Source: Bacteroides finegoldii DSM 17565
GTDB lineage: Bacteria; Bacteroidota; Bacteroidia; Bacteroidales; Bacteroidaceae
Assembly: GCF_000156195.1 (NCBI RefSeq)
Contig: NZ_GG688328.1
Location: forward strand, 118,448 to 172,384
DNA length: 53,937 nt
Direction of reading: 5' to 3'
Below are positions 44,390 through 51,856 of this stretch, piece by piece. Below the pieces are notes generated by a model. The model ran no database searches. It had not been told where the DNA came from and saw nothing but the letters and a program-made list of their open reading frames with translations. Position numbers and translations under genes: made by a program. Position 1 is the stretch's first letter. Each line of letters begins with the position of its first letter.

Positions 44390-44688
44390 TCTATCACCTC
44401 CATCAATGTGGGAAATCCGATTACCTTATCCTTAAATATCTTAGTCAGTTCGTCATTCAATCGTATCCCTTGTTCCAAATGCCAGCGGTGCAACAATCCA
44501 CTACTCTCTACTTCCCACTGTAAAGAATAGGCGCTCCCATCTTCCCGATGGCTCAATATACGACAAATACGTGGTGTTTTCAGCGCTCCGTGCTTCTGTA
44601 CCTCGGGAATATAAGATTCTTTTATCCAAATCAAAAAATTATCGTGAACATCATCGTCCACTTGAAAAGTGGTGTTATAAATCAACAT
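44386..44688 (-). CDS. DUF4286 family protein
   Basis: The 100-residue soluble protein begins MLIYNTTFQVDDDVHDNFLIW and contains RICRILSHREDG and a Trp-rich SLQWEVESSG strand, a small alpha/beta dimeric-barrel-like layout found in the DUF4286 family. That family is often encoded just upstream of ruvC in Bacteroidetes. The function is unknown. It overlaps ruvC by 4 nt and has a TATGTTTG -7 box at 44717-44724. Confidence 0.85.
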   Translation of the reverse strand: MLIYNTTFQVDDDVHDNFLIWIKESYIPEVQKHGALKTPRICRILSHREDGSAYSLQWEVESSGLLHRWHLEQGIRLNDELTKIFKDKVIGFPTLMEVIE

Positions 44689-44716
44689 ATTTTTCCTTCT
44701 AATAGATTATTTACCG

Positions 44717-44724
44717 CAAACATA
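44717..44724 (-). promoter_or_regulatory. -7 box (TATGTTTG) for DUF4286-ruvC-pulA
   Basis: The minus strand reads TATGTTTG about 30 nt before the DUF4286 start. It is divergent from the tRNA-Ala promoter. Confidence 0.55.
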
Positions 44725-44747
44725 GCAATTATTTCAGAATATTGCAT

Positions 44748-44755
44748 TATATTTG
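44748..44755 (+). promoter_or_regulatory. -7 box (TATATTTG) for tRNA-Ala
   Basis: TATATTTG matches TAnnTTTG, 50 nt before the mature tRNA 5' end, as is common for Bacteroides tRNA genes. Confidence 0.6.
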
Positions 44756-44804
44756 CGGCAACAAAAGAGATTCGTTTACAAACGTTATCATATAAGAGAA
44801 AAAA

Positions 44805-44878
44805 GGGGCGTTAGCTCATCTGGCTAGAGCGTAACACTGGCAGTGTTAAGGTGATCGGTTCGAGTCCGATACGCTCCA
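44805..44878 (+). tRNA. tRNA-Ala (anticodon GGC)
   Basis: Full cloverleaf of 74 nt: acceptor GGGGCGT/ACGCTCC, D-arm GCTC/GAGC, anticodon stem TAACA/TGTTA with loop CTGGCAG giving anticodon GGC, and T-arm TCGG/CCGA with TTCGAGT. The G3-U70 pair that defines alanine tRNAs is present. CCA is not encoded. Confidence 0.95.
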
Positions 44879-45066
44879 CTTACACGAGATTTAAACCACT
44901 GATTATCAATAATATTATTTTCAATATACAGTCTTACTCCCTCATTCTACTCCCCCACTAAAAAGCACTATATTTATATTACTTTAACTCAACTTATCCC
45001 CTCCTCCCAACAAATTACACTAAAAGTCCTCCTTTTCGCTCCTATCATCCCTATCCCAATAACAAT
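44879..45066. other. Non-coding gap downstream of tRNA-Ala
   Basis: No gene was seen. The sequence is AT-rich with runs of CCCTCC/CCCC-type pyrimidine tracts. It ends at the terminator of the Rpn-family gene. No copy of the tRNA 3' end was found here or in the right part of the window. Confidence 0.5.
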
Positions 45067-45100
45067 AAAAAAGGGAATACACAGTAAGCCGTATATCCCC
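45067..45100 (-). terminator. Intrinsic terminator of the intact Rpn-family gene
   Basis: On the minus strand, GGGGATATAC pairs with GTGTATTCCC over ten pairs (two G-U) around an 8-nt loop, then six T (45067-45072). It is 27 nt after the stop at 45128. Confidence 0.75.
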
Positions 45101-45127
45101 TCAATCAATAACATATTCAAGTTTACA

Positions 45128-46033
45128 CTATAACTTTTCTATTTCTTCTTTAGACAATCCAGTAGCTTGTGAAATTATATCAATTGCTACTCCCAGCTTT
45201 TTCAGGTTACGAGCATTATTCAAATTGGCTTCTCTTACTCCTTCTTCTTTCCCTTTATTCAATCCTTCCTCAAGACCTTCTGCTCTTCCTTCTTCTCGTT
45301 CTGTATAAATATTATCTCGGAGTATCACAATATTATCCAAGTGACGATAATAAGCCGCCAATTCATCTTTCGTCATACTATCGAGTTTTAGTCTTTCACG
45401 TGCCTCTTCAAGTCCGGGAGCTGTAGCACTAGAAGGGATCTCACCTGTATTCAAATAGTAAATCCATTCTTCCAATGGACTCTTGGCTACCTGATTAAAG
45501 CCATTCACTTTCAGGATATAGTATTCAGGATATAACTGACTAACTGTATCTACTTTAAATGTCTGCTTCTGGAAAGGAGTCAGTTCTAAAATATCCCCTT
45601 GATGAATACCCCTGAATTCTGTCTTTCCATGATATACGAAGTCTGTTCCGTGCCCTAATGAGAAATAGACAATATTGACGCTATAAACTTTACGTACTTT
45701 GTCATAACTCTCTCCTCTATTGATATATTCAGTCACTAATTTAGAAGTACCGAACAACATTCGCTGAAAGTAGGCATACTCATTGTTGTTCTGCACCTCT
45801 ATCAAAACAAGCTCACCTTTAGAATCTTCGGCAAGCATATCTACACGATTATACTTGTCAAATTCGTCCTCCTGATTACTTTCACTTTCAAGGAGTTTTT
45901 GGATAACGATCCTCTCACCCAGCAACGTAGTCAACAAACCTTCAAGTACGCTAAAGTTTGCCTTATTCCGGAGCAGTCTCTTCATTGCCCAGTCAAAACG
46001 AATTATCTGATTATTATTGTTCATATTCTTCAA
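45128..46033 (-). CDS. Rpn-family recombination-promoting nuclease / PD-(D/E)XK putative transposase
   Basis: The 301 residues keep the nuclease core: D65 in NRVDMLAED and E79-V-Q81 in LVLIEVQN, a PD-(D/E)XK variant with Gln as the third residue. The region around 100-190 (YFSLGHG, TEFRGIHQGD, LYPEYYILKVN) and the charged, Glu/Gly-rich tail (EEGRAEGLEEGLNKG) are typical of RpnA-E proteins. E. coli Rpn proteins nick DNA and raise recA-independent recombination; the transposase label is historical. It is a close paralogue of the broken gene at 29525-30390. The -7 box TACCTTTG is at 46053-46060. The short variable tail repeat (EGRAEG, KGKEEG) is often seen in this family. Confidence 0.88.
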   Translation of the reverse strand: MKNMNNNNQIIRFDWAMKRLLRNKANFSVLEGLLTTLLGERIVIQKLLESESNQEDEFDKYNRVDMLAEDSKGELVLIEVQNNNEYAYFQRMLFGTSKLVTEYINRGESYDKVRKVYSVNIVYFSLGHGTDFVYHGKTEFRGIHQGDILELTPFQKQTFKVDTVSQLYPEYYILKVNGFNQVAKSPLEEWIYYLNTGEIPSSATAPGLEEARERLKLDSMTKDELAAYYRHLDNIVILRDNIYTEREEGRAEGLEEGLNKGKEEGVREANLNNARNLKKLGVAIDIISQATGLSKEEIEKL

Positions 46034-46052
46034 CTTAACATATTGTTAGACA

Positions 46053-46060
46053 CAAAGGTA
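46053..46060 (-). promoter_or_regulatory. -7 box (TACCTTTG) for the Rpn-family gene
   Basis: The minus strand reads TACCTTTG 20 nt before the ATG at 46033. Confidence 0.6.
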
Positions 46061-46333
46061 AACAAAATGCATTAGATAAACAAAGAAGCAGATAGTTTTC
46101 GAAACATAAAGTTTCAAATGAAACTATTCCATAGATTAATTTATTCTCCCCAATAATATACAAGAATTATACTCTTTTTTATTTATATGTATCTTACTAT
46201 TATCAATACAACAAAATAAGAATCTCTATGATTATTTATACATGTACAATTCAGTAATAAATTGATAATTAATCTTTTTGTATTTAAAAGTTATTTCAAT
46301 AAGATTTCTCTAACAATCCCATAAGTTCAACTT
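46061..46333. other. AT-rich intergenic stretch
   Basis: No coding or structured feature was seen between the Rpn-family gene promoter and the stop of the ExoVII-like gene. Confidence 0.5.
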
Positions 46334-47800
46334 CTATAGAATCAAACATATAGCATAACAAGCCACTCCTAATATAGTTATAATAGTTACGACCATACTC
46401 AAACATCCTTTATTAGTTTTTAACCTAGCCCCTTCAAGCTGCCTTTGTAATTCCCTCGCTCTTTCTTTCGCTTCATTTAAGTCTTTTGTAGCCTGTGTAT
46501 TTTGAGCAGTCAATTTTTGAAGAGACTTGTTTAGATTATCATTGATCTCTTGCATCATTTTCAAACTAGCATTAAATTCCTTAGATTGCTTATTTATTTG
46601 CTCTACGTGAGCTTTTTGGATATCCTCGTTAGCTTTACTTATTCCTGCAAGTTTCTTTTGCAGTTCTTGATTCTGTTTATGGGCAACTTCTACTTGTTCT
46701 TTATGTAGTTTCTGAGCAGCCTCGTTAGCTTTACTTATTCCTACAAGTTTCTTTTGCAGTTCTTGATTCTGTCTATGGGCAACTTCTACTTGTTCTTTAT
46801 GTAATCTCTGAGCAGCCTCCTGAGCTTTAGTAAGGAAAACTAACTTCTCTTGTAATTCCTTATTTTGCCTCTGAGCTGCTATGAGTTGCTCTTGAAACTG
46901 CTTTTTTATTTGCTCTGTTAAAACAGCACGAGATTTATTTTTCTTTTCACTAACAGTTTCAACCAAATCTGAAAAGTATTGTCCTAAACCATTTGGAGTT
47001 GGGGCTTCCTTATCCACAATCTGCTTTATAAACAACTTCTCTTCAACGTGACCAATTGCAGCGATAATTGGAGTTTGCATTTCCACTATCATGTCTAAGA
47101 CATCCAGCTCATCGAGACTCTCAATACCACCACCGCCTCCACGAACAAGAGCAATAACATCATATTTTTGTTGATCAAGTTCTTTTAAAAGAGCAGTCAA
47201 CTCCTTTGTGTTAGCAAAATTTACACGTTGTTCGTAAAAATCGATAGCACTTTTTGCAGCATTAATACCAGCATTGAAATCGGACATAGTTATGGAAGTA
47301 GCAGCAAAAACTAAAGCAACCCTAGGCCTTTCATCAATAAATAGCTTTTGTTCTAAAACTCCATCTATATTTTTATATCCTATTTGAACTTTCTTTCGAC
47401 GAAATTCTATACGCTTCTGTTCTTCTTCATCAACAACTTGTTCTTGCACTATCTCTACGCGACTAACAACTAACATTAGCTGAATATGACTATTGTTTTG
47501 TACCCTTTTTCCTAAGACTCCACCTACTGTGACAAGGTTGCCATCTTTCAACTCACTACATAGTTTTTGCGAAATTTGAAGAGTGATTTCTGTTTGCGTA
47601 TCTTCATCTCTTAAAATATCATATCTATATATCCAACGCGGGTCGTGTTTAGGGTTCTTTAAATATATTCCACGAAGATATATTATTTTTAAATTTACAT
47701 CTTGTTTAGACAGATAAGATGTAAACATCCCAAGTAGTTCTGAAGGTTTATAGATGACTCTTAGAGGATTATCACTAAACAGTTGTAGATTATTTACCAT
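46334..47800 (-). CDS. ExoVII large subunit (XseA)-like protein with coiled coil and C-terminal membrane anchor
   Basis: The 488 residues comprise an OB-fold-like N-terminus (about 35-120), an XseA-like catalytic core (about 155-285), a long charged coiled coil (about 285-460) and one C-terminal membrane helix (about 467-487). The core reads VALVFAATSITMSD (D174), ALVRGGGGGIESLDELD (R220), IIAAIGHVEE (H251, E254) and KEAPTPNG, matching the XseA blocks VRGGG, GHETD and APTPS. Three of four residues reported essential in E. coli XseA (Asp, Arg, His) are kept and the second Asp is Glu. The coiled coil holds three 32-residue repeats. No xseB is adjacent and housekeeping XseA lacks this membrane anchor, so it is a paralogue. 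It lies 88 nt downstream of the PD-(D/E)XK gene, in AT-rich DNA. Confidence 0.78.
   Translation of the reverse strand: MVNNLQLFSDNPLRVIYKPSELLGMFTSYLSKQDVNLKIIYLRGIYLKNPKHDPRWIYRYDILRDEDTQTEITLQISQKLCSELKDGNLVTVGGVLGKRVQNNSHIQLMLVVSRVEIVQEQVVDEEEQKRIEFRRKKVQIGYKNIDGVLEQKLFIDERPRVALVFAATSITMSDFNAGINAAKSAIDFYEQRVNFANTKELTALLKELDQQKYDVIALVRGGGGGIESLDELDVLDMIVEMQTPIIAAIGHVEEKLFIKQIVDKEAPTPNGLGQYFSDLVETVSEKKNKSRAVLTEQIKKQFQEQLIAAQRQNKELQEKLVFLTKAQEAAQRLHKEQVEVAHRQNQELQKKLVGISKANEAAQKLHKEQVEVAHKQNQELQKKLAGISKANEDIQKAHVEQINKQSKEFNASLKMMQEINDNLNKSLQKLTAQNTQATKDLNEAKERARELQRQLEGARLKTNKGCLSMVVTIITILGVACYAICLIL
46624..46911 (-). repeat. Three 96-bp direct repeats encoding coiled-coil units
   Basis: Units at 46624-46719 and 46720-46815 are nearly identical (a handful of base differences); 46816-46911 is diverged. 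Each encodes 32 residues of the type KEQVEVAHRQNQELQKKL. Being in frame, unit gain or loss would only change coiled-coil length. Confidence 0.8.
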
Positions 47801-47888
47801 AAGCTAACATTTGTTTATCTTATATTAGATGCTGATAGTTTACAATTCATACAATCAATTATTATCATATTCTCTTTATTAAGGGAAT

Positions 47889-49298
47889 CTATTTTTTTAG
47901 AACTCTATCCACTTTCTTCTTTTCTTGTTCATTAAAATATAAAATAACTTCTATAGATTTATTTGTATTATTGGCCTTTTCATAAACAGGTAGTTGATGT
48001 AGCAAATTAGCTTCTAATTTTGAATTTGAAGCAAGTTTAAATTCTATCAGTGTCTTATCATTAGCACCTTTAGAAATTATAAAATCAACAACACCTCTGC
48101 CATTTCCGACTTCACTATCAACTGCAAATTTTGTCTTATACCAAACTAACTTAAAACTCAACTGAACATCCATTTCTTTACATTTACCATCATTCCTATT
48201 AAATAATTTATATCCATCTTTATCTTCTATAAAGTTTTTGAAGAATTTTATCCTATGCATAGCTTCTGAATAAGATGTATCATAAGTATCCCCTTGGGAG
48301 ATGGTCTTATTAAAGTCTAATACTGATTTTGTTTGCTCAATATAATGTTGTTGAATCTTTAACCATTTTTTTATTAAGCCAATATACCGTAACTCCTCCT
48401 TACTATAAGACTCAAACAATTCTTCATTTTCAATTTGATAAGATTTGTCTATTATAAGTTTTTGATATTGTAGGAGAATTGGGTTCTGCTCTAAACTACG
48501 GAGATCAATCTTCTTAATTAGCGCTTGGGTACAACCTAATAAATAATTAACCAAATCTTTTTCTGTTATTAAATGTGCTTTCGTTAATTGTGTGTAGGGG
48601 TTATAAGCTGATTCTGTAAACATTATGGGAGAACGTTGTTCAAAATACTTTTTTGCATTTTGAAATTCAGGAAAATCGAACGGAAAAGATTTAAGCCATA
48701 CATCATATTTAGACAATAAAAAATTTATTGGATTTTTAGTAACAGATTTTATGGGCTTTTTTAAATCAGTTATATATGAATTGATAAAAGAACGGATTTC
48801 CTGCTTTATATCTGAGTTCCCTTTTATTAGTTGAGATAGATAATCAAGAAATTCGCCAATAAATAAAGGTGCTCCATAACCCTCTGGAAATAAACCAAAG
48901 CTATTTATTGCATACTCCAAATAGTTCTCAATATCACTTCTCCAATCTGTCCTATATTGATTATTTAAAATATGCTGATAACAAAAAATCACCTTATCAG
49001 CACACATTACATCAGCATTATAATAATCCCTCTTATCAAACTCTTTCAAGGTCAATAACTTTTTATGATGCGCACAACAGAATGGAAATTTTTCCATCTT
49101 GTTTTTTAGATTTTCAAGAATTTGCAACCTGTTCTTTTGGCAACATTCACATGTTCTATAATCATGTTCTCCTGTAGTAGGAATAATCAATTCAGGCTTT
49201 GCTAAAAATGTAGCCACCCCATAATTATATCTTCTACTACCACATTTAGTATCAAATACTTCTTTTACGTATAATGCTTTAATAGACATCACAAACAA
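47889..49298 (-). CDS. PD-(D/E)XK nuclease-like protein with N-terminal zinc motif
   Basis: The 469 residues match no family I can name. The N-terminus has a possible zinc site: C50-x-C52-C53 and C74-C75-x-H77-H78. The middle (about 90-370) is helical and Lys/Tyr/Asn-rich. The C-terminus has a restriction-endonuclease-like core: E396 in DSEVGNGRG, D405 in VVDFII, E419-F-K421 in LIEFKLA, then LLHQLPVYEKA, the order E/D/ExK of PD-(D/E)XK enzymes. It is the first gene of a two-gene operon with the XseA-like protein, behind a TATCTTTG box at 49383-49390. The composition is clearly more AT-rich than that of the core genes, suggesting recent transfer. A nuclease effector in defence is an inference. 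Confidence 0.65.
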   Translation of the reverse strand: MFVMSIKALYVKEVFDTKCGSRRYNYGVATFLAKPELIIPTTGEHDYRTCECCQKNRLQILENLKNKMEKFPFCCAHHKKLLTLKEFDKRDYYNADVMCADKVIFCYQHILNNQYRTDWRSDIENYLEYAINSFGLFPEGYGAPLFIGEFLDYLSQLIKGNSDIKQEIRSFINSYITDLKKPIKSVTKNPINFLLSKYDVWLKSFPFDFPEFQNAKKYFEQRSPIMFTESAYNPYTQLTKAHLITEKDLVNYLLGCTQALIKKIDLRSLEQNPILLQYQKLIIDKSYQIENEELFESYSKEELRYIGLIKKWLKIQQHYIEQTKSVLDFNKTISQGDTYDTSYSEAMHRIKFFKNFIEDKDGYKLFNRNDGKCKEMDVQLSFKLVWYKTKFAVDSEVGNGRGVVDFIISKGANDKTLIEFKLASNSKLEANLLHQLPVYEKANNTNKSIEVILYFNEQEKKKVDRVLKK

Positions 49299-49382
49299 AT
49301 TATATATACAATAAATTATCTTATTTCAATGAACATGGTGTTTGTATTTTCCCAACATCCCATATATTTAATATATCTGGCC

Positions 49383-49390
49383 CAAAGATA
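49383..49390 (-). promoter_or_regulatory. -7 box (TATCTTTG) for the nuclease cassette
   Basis: The minus strand reads TATCTTTG about 85 nt before the ATG at 49298. The leader between is AT-rich without an obvious hairpin. Confidence 0.5.
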
Positions 49391-49688
49391 GCAAAAAACA
49401 GATCTTTTATATCAAAACCTGATAACTAAAAATGTCGTATATTTATTTTATTTTTAATATTCATCTATAATTATTTCTTCTAAGTATCATTTTTATTAAT
49501 ATGCAGATTATTTACTAACAAATTCCCTCCTTAAAACCCTGAAACCCTTATATATGAGAAAAGCTTGAGGCATTAACAGCACTTGGAATGAAGAAGTGCG
49601 TCAGCTTCAGGCATTATAATAAACAAATTTCCGGGTTGAATTCAATTGCAGAAGATGGTTGAAACATTCAATTCGAGGGATAGAAACG
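49391..49688. other. Non-coding junction between nuclease cassette and mobile element
   Basis: Strongly AT-rich to about 49,520, then a change of composition. It holds the first copy of a 19-bp direct repeat (49542-49560). No gene of normal size was seen; this may be close to the element boundary. Confidence 0.4.
49542..49560 (+). repeat. 19-bp direct repeat, copy 1
   Basis: The sequence aaacccttatatatgagaa occurs identically at 49542-49560 and 49819-49837, 277 bp apart. Each copy stands upstream of a tiny hydrophobic ORF. Confidence 0.8.
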
Positions 49689-49772
49689 ATGCAAGTAATT
49701 ATCACAGCTCTAGTCTTGGTAATGAAAGCATGTGGATCTGTCGAAGAGCTAAGTCAGAACGATGAGTCTTGA
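49689..49772 (+). CDS. Possible 27-aa hydrophobic peptide
   Basis: ATG at 49689 opens 27 codons beginning MQVIITALVLVMKACG, a short membrane-type helix, followed by a polar tail. Its VIIT-x-L start resembles the 36-residue ORF at 50072 (VIITILEV), and in both cases the stop codon lies inside a terminator-like hairpin. There is no strong ribosome-binding site. It could be a remnant or a real small protein. Confidence 0.28.
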   Translation: MQVIITALVLVMKACGSVEELSQNDES

Positions 49773-49792
49773 TAACGGCTCTTTATTTTTTT
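49744..49792 (+). terminator. Terminator-like hairpin
   Basis: AAGAGC (49744-49749) pairs with GCTCTT (49778-49783), followed by a T-rich run (TTATTTTTTTC). It overlaps the end of the 27-codon ORF. Confidence 0.5.
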
Positions 49793-49818
49793 CTTCCCCA
49801 CCATTCCCATTCCCCCTC

Positions 49819-49837
49819 AAACCCTTATATATGAGAA
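49819..49837 (+). repeat. 19-bp direct repeat, copy 2
   Basis: Identical to 49542-49560. It lies 56 nt before the ATG at 49893, a place where a promoter or regulator site would be expected; no TAnnTTTG box is present. Confidence 0.8.
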
Positions 49838-49892
49838 TAATATATAAGAGAACAATAAAATAGAATACTAACAATTTAAAATCAAAAGAACA

Positions 49893-50042
49893 ATGGGAAA
49901 ATTAATGAAAGGAATCAGAATCGCGGCTAATGTGGCTGAGATTATCGTGGCAAGCTCGGTTATCGTAGAGCTTGTTGAAAAGTATGGCGGCAAAAAGAGG
50001 AAGAAAAAGATGCTGCCGCTAAAGTTGATACAGTTAACGTAG
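49893..50042 (+). CDS. Small hydrophobic protein, 49 aa, with possible -1 frameshift to a 54-aa form
   Basis: ATG at 49893 opens a peptide starting MGKLMKGIRIAANVAEIIVA, a predicted helix/membrane segment to about residue 32. In the zero frame it ends with a very basic tail (KKRKKKM...) and TAG at 50040-50042. At the A5G run (49992-49997), a -1 shift gives instead the acidic tail EEEKDAAAKVDTVNVATEN with stop TAA at 50054-50056, which looks more protein-like. Either one A is missing from the sequence (A6 expected) or the gene uses frameshifting. The function is unknown; it is the first ORF of the element's plus-strand gene series. Confidence 0.5.
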   Translation: MGKLMKGIRIAANVAEIIVASSVIVELVEKYGGKKRKKKMLPLKLIQLT

Positions 50043-50071
50043 CAACTGAAAACTAATAGAGCGTCTTATAA

Positions 50072-50182
50072 ATGGAATACAATAAAGCACAGGACGTTAT
50101 AATCACAATCCTTGAAGTTACGACAGCAGTACTCAAGGGAATAAAGAAGCTAAGAGGAATATTTGTAAAAGCAAAGAAATAA
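50072..50182 (+). CDS. Small protein, 36 aa, unknown function
   Basis: ATG at 50072 opens 36 codons: MEYNKAQDVIITILEVTTAV, then a basic tail (LKGIKKLRGIFVKAKK). It looks like an amphipathic or membrane helix with a positive end. The stop lies in the loop of a terminator-like hairpin (50147-50194). It may be related to the 27-codon ORF at 49689. It follows the 49-aa ORF by about 30 nt. Confidence 0.45.
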   Translation: MEYNKAQDVIITILEVTTAVLKGIKKLRGIFVKAKK

Positions 50183-50201
50183 CCCTCTTGGCTTTTTCTT
50201 T
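50147..50201 (+). terminator. Terminator-like hairpin before the DUF3871 gene
   Basis: AAGCTAAGAGG (50147-50157) pairs with CCTCTTGGCTT (50184-50194) over 11 pairs including one G-U, followed by TTTCTTTT. The 36-aa ORF stop lies in its loop. No TAnnTTTG promoter is seen between it and the ATG at 50243. Confidence 0.6.
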
Positions 50202-50242
50202 TATCGGAATTTATTTATCAACCAATTAAAATAAGTTACAAT

Positions 50243-51265
50243 ATGGAAACAACCAATTTATTATTGCCATCCACACAAAGGGCGGCAAAAGCAAACGAAT
50301 GGAAGCAGGACGTGGAAGAAGCGGTTATCATTACGGAACAACCGGCAAAACGCTCACCATTCATTGAAGCGAATACAACAGAGGTGACTTTGGATCATCT
50401 CAAGAACGATTGTATCATACCTACCTTTGCCAAGGACAACGAGGTATGCATATCACATCAGAGTTTCATAGAATCAGTCTATGAGGCGGCCAGAGATTTT
50501 TATCACGGGGAAACGATTTGTACCCCGGAAATAAGAACATCACACATTGTCAGGGGAAGAATACCGGAAGCAATCAACAAAAGAGTGGATCAACTATTGG
50601 AATCAGACAAGACAATGTATTATGAAAGGATGATTTTCAACATAGAGATTCCGAGCATCAGCCGGAATGTAAACGGAAATCGACTGAACCTATGCATCAC
50701 AGGCTGTAAAAGCTATGCAAGGGATAATCTGAGCGGAAAAATGACAGCGCAGAAATTCAATATCGCTGTCGGATTTCTCAATCTGGCCTGTACCAACCAG
50801 TGTTTATCAACGGACGGGTACAAGGAAGAAATCAAAGCAACAAGTTCGAGGGGGCTATATCAATTTACCCTGGACTTGTTCGGACAATATAATGTAGCAA
50901 AACATATTCACCTGATGCAATCGCTGGGTGATACAATGCTGAGTGAAAAACAGTTCTGCCAGATACTGGGAAGAATGAGGCTGTATAACTACCTCCCCCA
51001 GCACCAACAGAGGATGCTACCGAGACTGCTTATTACGGACAGTCAGATCAACAATGTAGCAAAACAATATATCCACGATGAGAACTTTGCCGGGAATAAC
51101 GGTGAACTGAGCATGTGGATGTTCTACAACCTTATAACAGGAGCAAACAAAAACAGCTATCTCGATTCATTTCTAGGACGTAGTGTAAATGCGACGGAAA
51201 TTTCGGTAGGACTGACAGAAGCATTGAATCACAGGGACGAAGCATATTCCTGGTTTATAGAATGA
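50243..51265 (+). CDS. DUF3871 family protein (mobile-element associated)
   Basis: The 340-residue soluble protein has no signal. Segments such as HIVRGRIPEAINKRVDQLLE, MIFNIEIPSISRNVNGNRL, KMTAQKFNIAVGFLNLACTN and SWFIE at the C-terminus fit DUF3871, which I associate with Bacteroides integrative elements. The biochemical role is unknown; the family name carries no function. It is flanked by terminator-like hairpins on both sides (50147-50201 and 51300-51339), so it may be expressed by read-through or attenuation from upstream. Confidence 0.8.
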   Translation: METTNLLLPSTQRAAKANEWKQDVEEAVIITEQPAKRSPFIEANTTEVTLDHLKNDCIIPTFAKDNEVCISHQSFIESVYEAARDFYHGETICTPEIRTSHIVRGRIPEAINKRVDQLLESDKTMYYERMIFNIEIPSISRNVNGNRLNLCITGCKSYARDNLSGKMTAQKFNIAVGFLNLACTNQCLSTDGYKEEIKATSSRGLYQFTLDLFGQYNVAKHIHLMQSLGDTMLSEKQFCQILGRMRLYNYLPQHQQRMLPRLLITDSQINNVAKQYIHDENFAGNNGELSMWMFYNLITGANKNSYLDSFLGRSVNATEISVGLTEALNHRDEAYSWFIE

Positions 51266-51299
51266 CCGGAAGAAATATGATTTGAACTACATATCCGAA

Positions 51300-51339
51300 G
51301 AGGGTATCACCAGGGAAGAAAGGTGGTATCCTCTTTTTT
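51300..51339 (+). terminator. Terminator/attenuator hairpin, family member A
   Basis: GAGGGTATCACC (51300-51311) pairs with GGTGGTATCCTC (51322-51333) over 12 pairs with G-U, followed by six T. Sequence and flanks (ACCGGAA ... TATCnGAnGAGG) resemble the hairpin at 52189-52225. No promoter box lies between it and the next ATG at 51380. Confidence 0.72.
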
Positions 51340-51379
51340 GTTATCAGAAATTTAACTAAAAAAAGAAAGGAGAAAATAT

Positions 51380-51595
51380 ATGAGCGTAGCATGTATACAG
51401 GACATATATCAATGTGACACCTGTAAATCAGCATTAGACGAGCACGGAAGGAGTTGCAGGCACGGAATGTTATTTCCCCTGCTTCTTCTGATGGGAAATT
51501 TTGACAGATGCATGAATTATGAATTTGATGCGGAGAAGGTAAAACTTCAACTGCAAAAGAAAGAAAATGAACGGACGGAGCACACCGGTGAGTAA
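51380..51595 (+). CDS. Small Cys-containing protein, 71 aa, unknown function
   Basis: The 71 residues contain CDTCKSALDEHGRSCRHG (Cys pair CxxC and a later C-x2-H at about 12-28), a possible small zinc site, then a hydrophobic stretch MLFPLLLLMGNF (about 30-41) and a charged tail. A good purine-rich ribosome-binding site (AAAGGAG) precedes the ATG. The family is not recognised. It sits directly after hairpin A and 39 nt before the next ORF. Confidence 0.6.
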   Translation: MSVACIQDIYQCDTCKSALDEHGRSCRHGMLFPLLLLMGNFDRCMNYEFDAEKVKLQLQKKENERTEHTGE

Positions 51596-51634
51596 AGCGG
51601 GAATGGTCCTGAATAAAATATAAAGGAATAAAGT

Positions 51635-51856
51635 ATGGCACATTACACTTTTGATATAATCAAATACAGTTTAATTACCGAAGAGGGGGAAACTTACAAG
51701 AACTTCATAGAAATGATGCCCTCGCTGACGGTACAAGCAACAAATTATATTGCAGCCACTTTAAAAGTCGAAAAGGTGCATCCGTCAGATAAATATGTAC
51801 ACCAGCTCATTGATACTGACGCGGAAAAATGGCCGGTCAATACAACTATATTTTAA
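51635..51856 (+). CDS. Hypothetical protein, 73 aa
   Basis: The 73-residue soluble protein starts MAHYTFDIIKYSLITEEGET with an AAAGGAAT-type ribosome-binding site. No motif was recognised. Its 3' end overlaps the next gene by 28 nt, indicating translational coupling. The protein shape (beta-strand start, helix, charged end) suggests a small folded domain. Confidence 0.6.
   Translation: MAHYTFDIIKYSLITEEGETYKNFIEMMPSLTVQATNYIAATLKVEKVHPSDKYVHQLIDTDAEKWPVNTTIF

Noticed and set aside
46624..46911. CRISPR-like or intergenic repeat array
   Set aside because: The 96-bp repeats are in frame and encode heptad-type coiled coil inside a gene.
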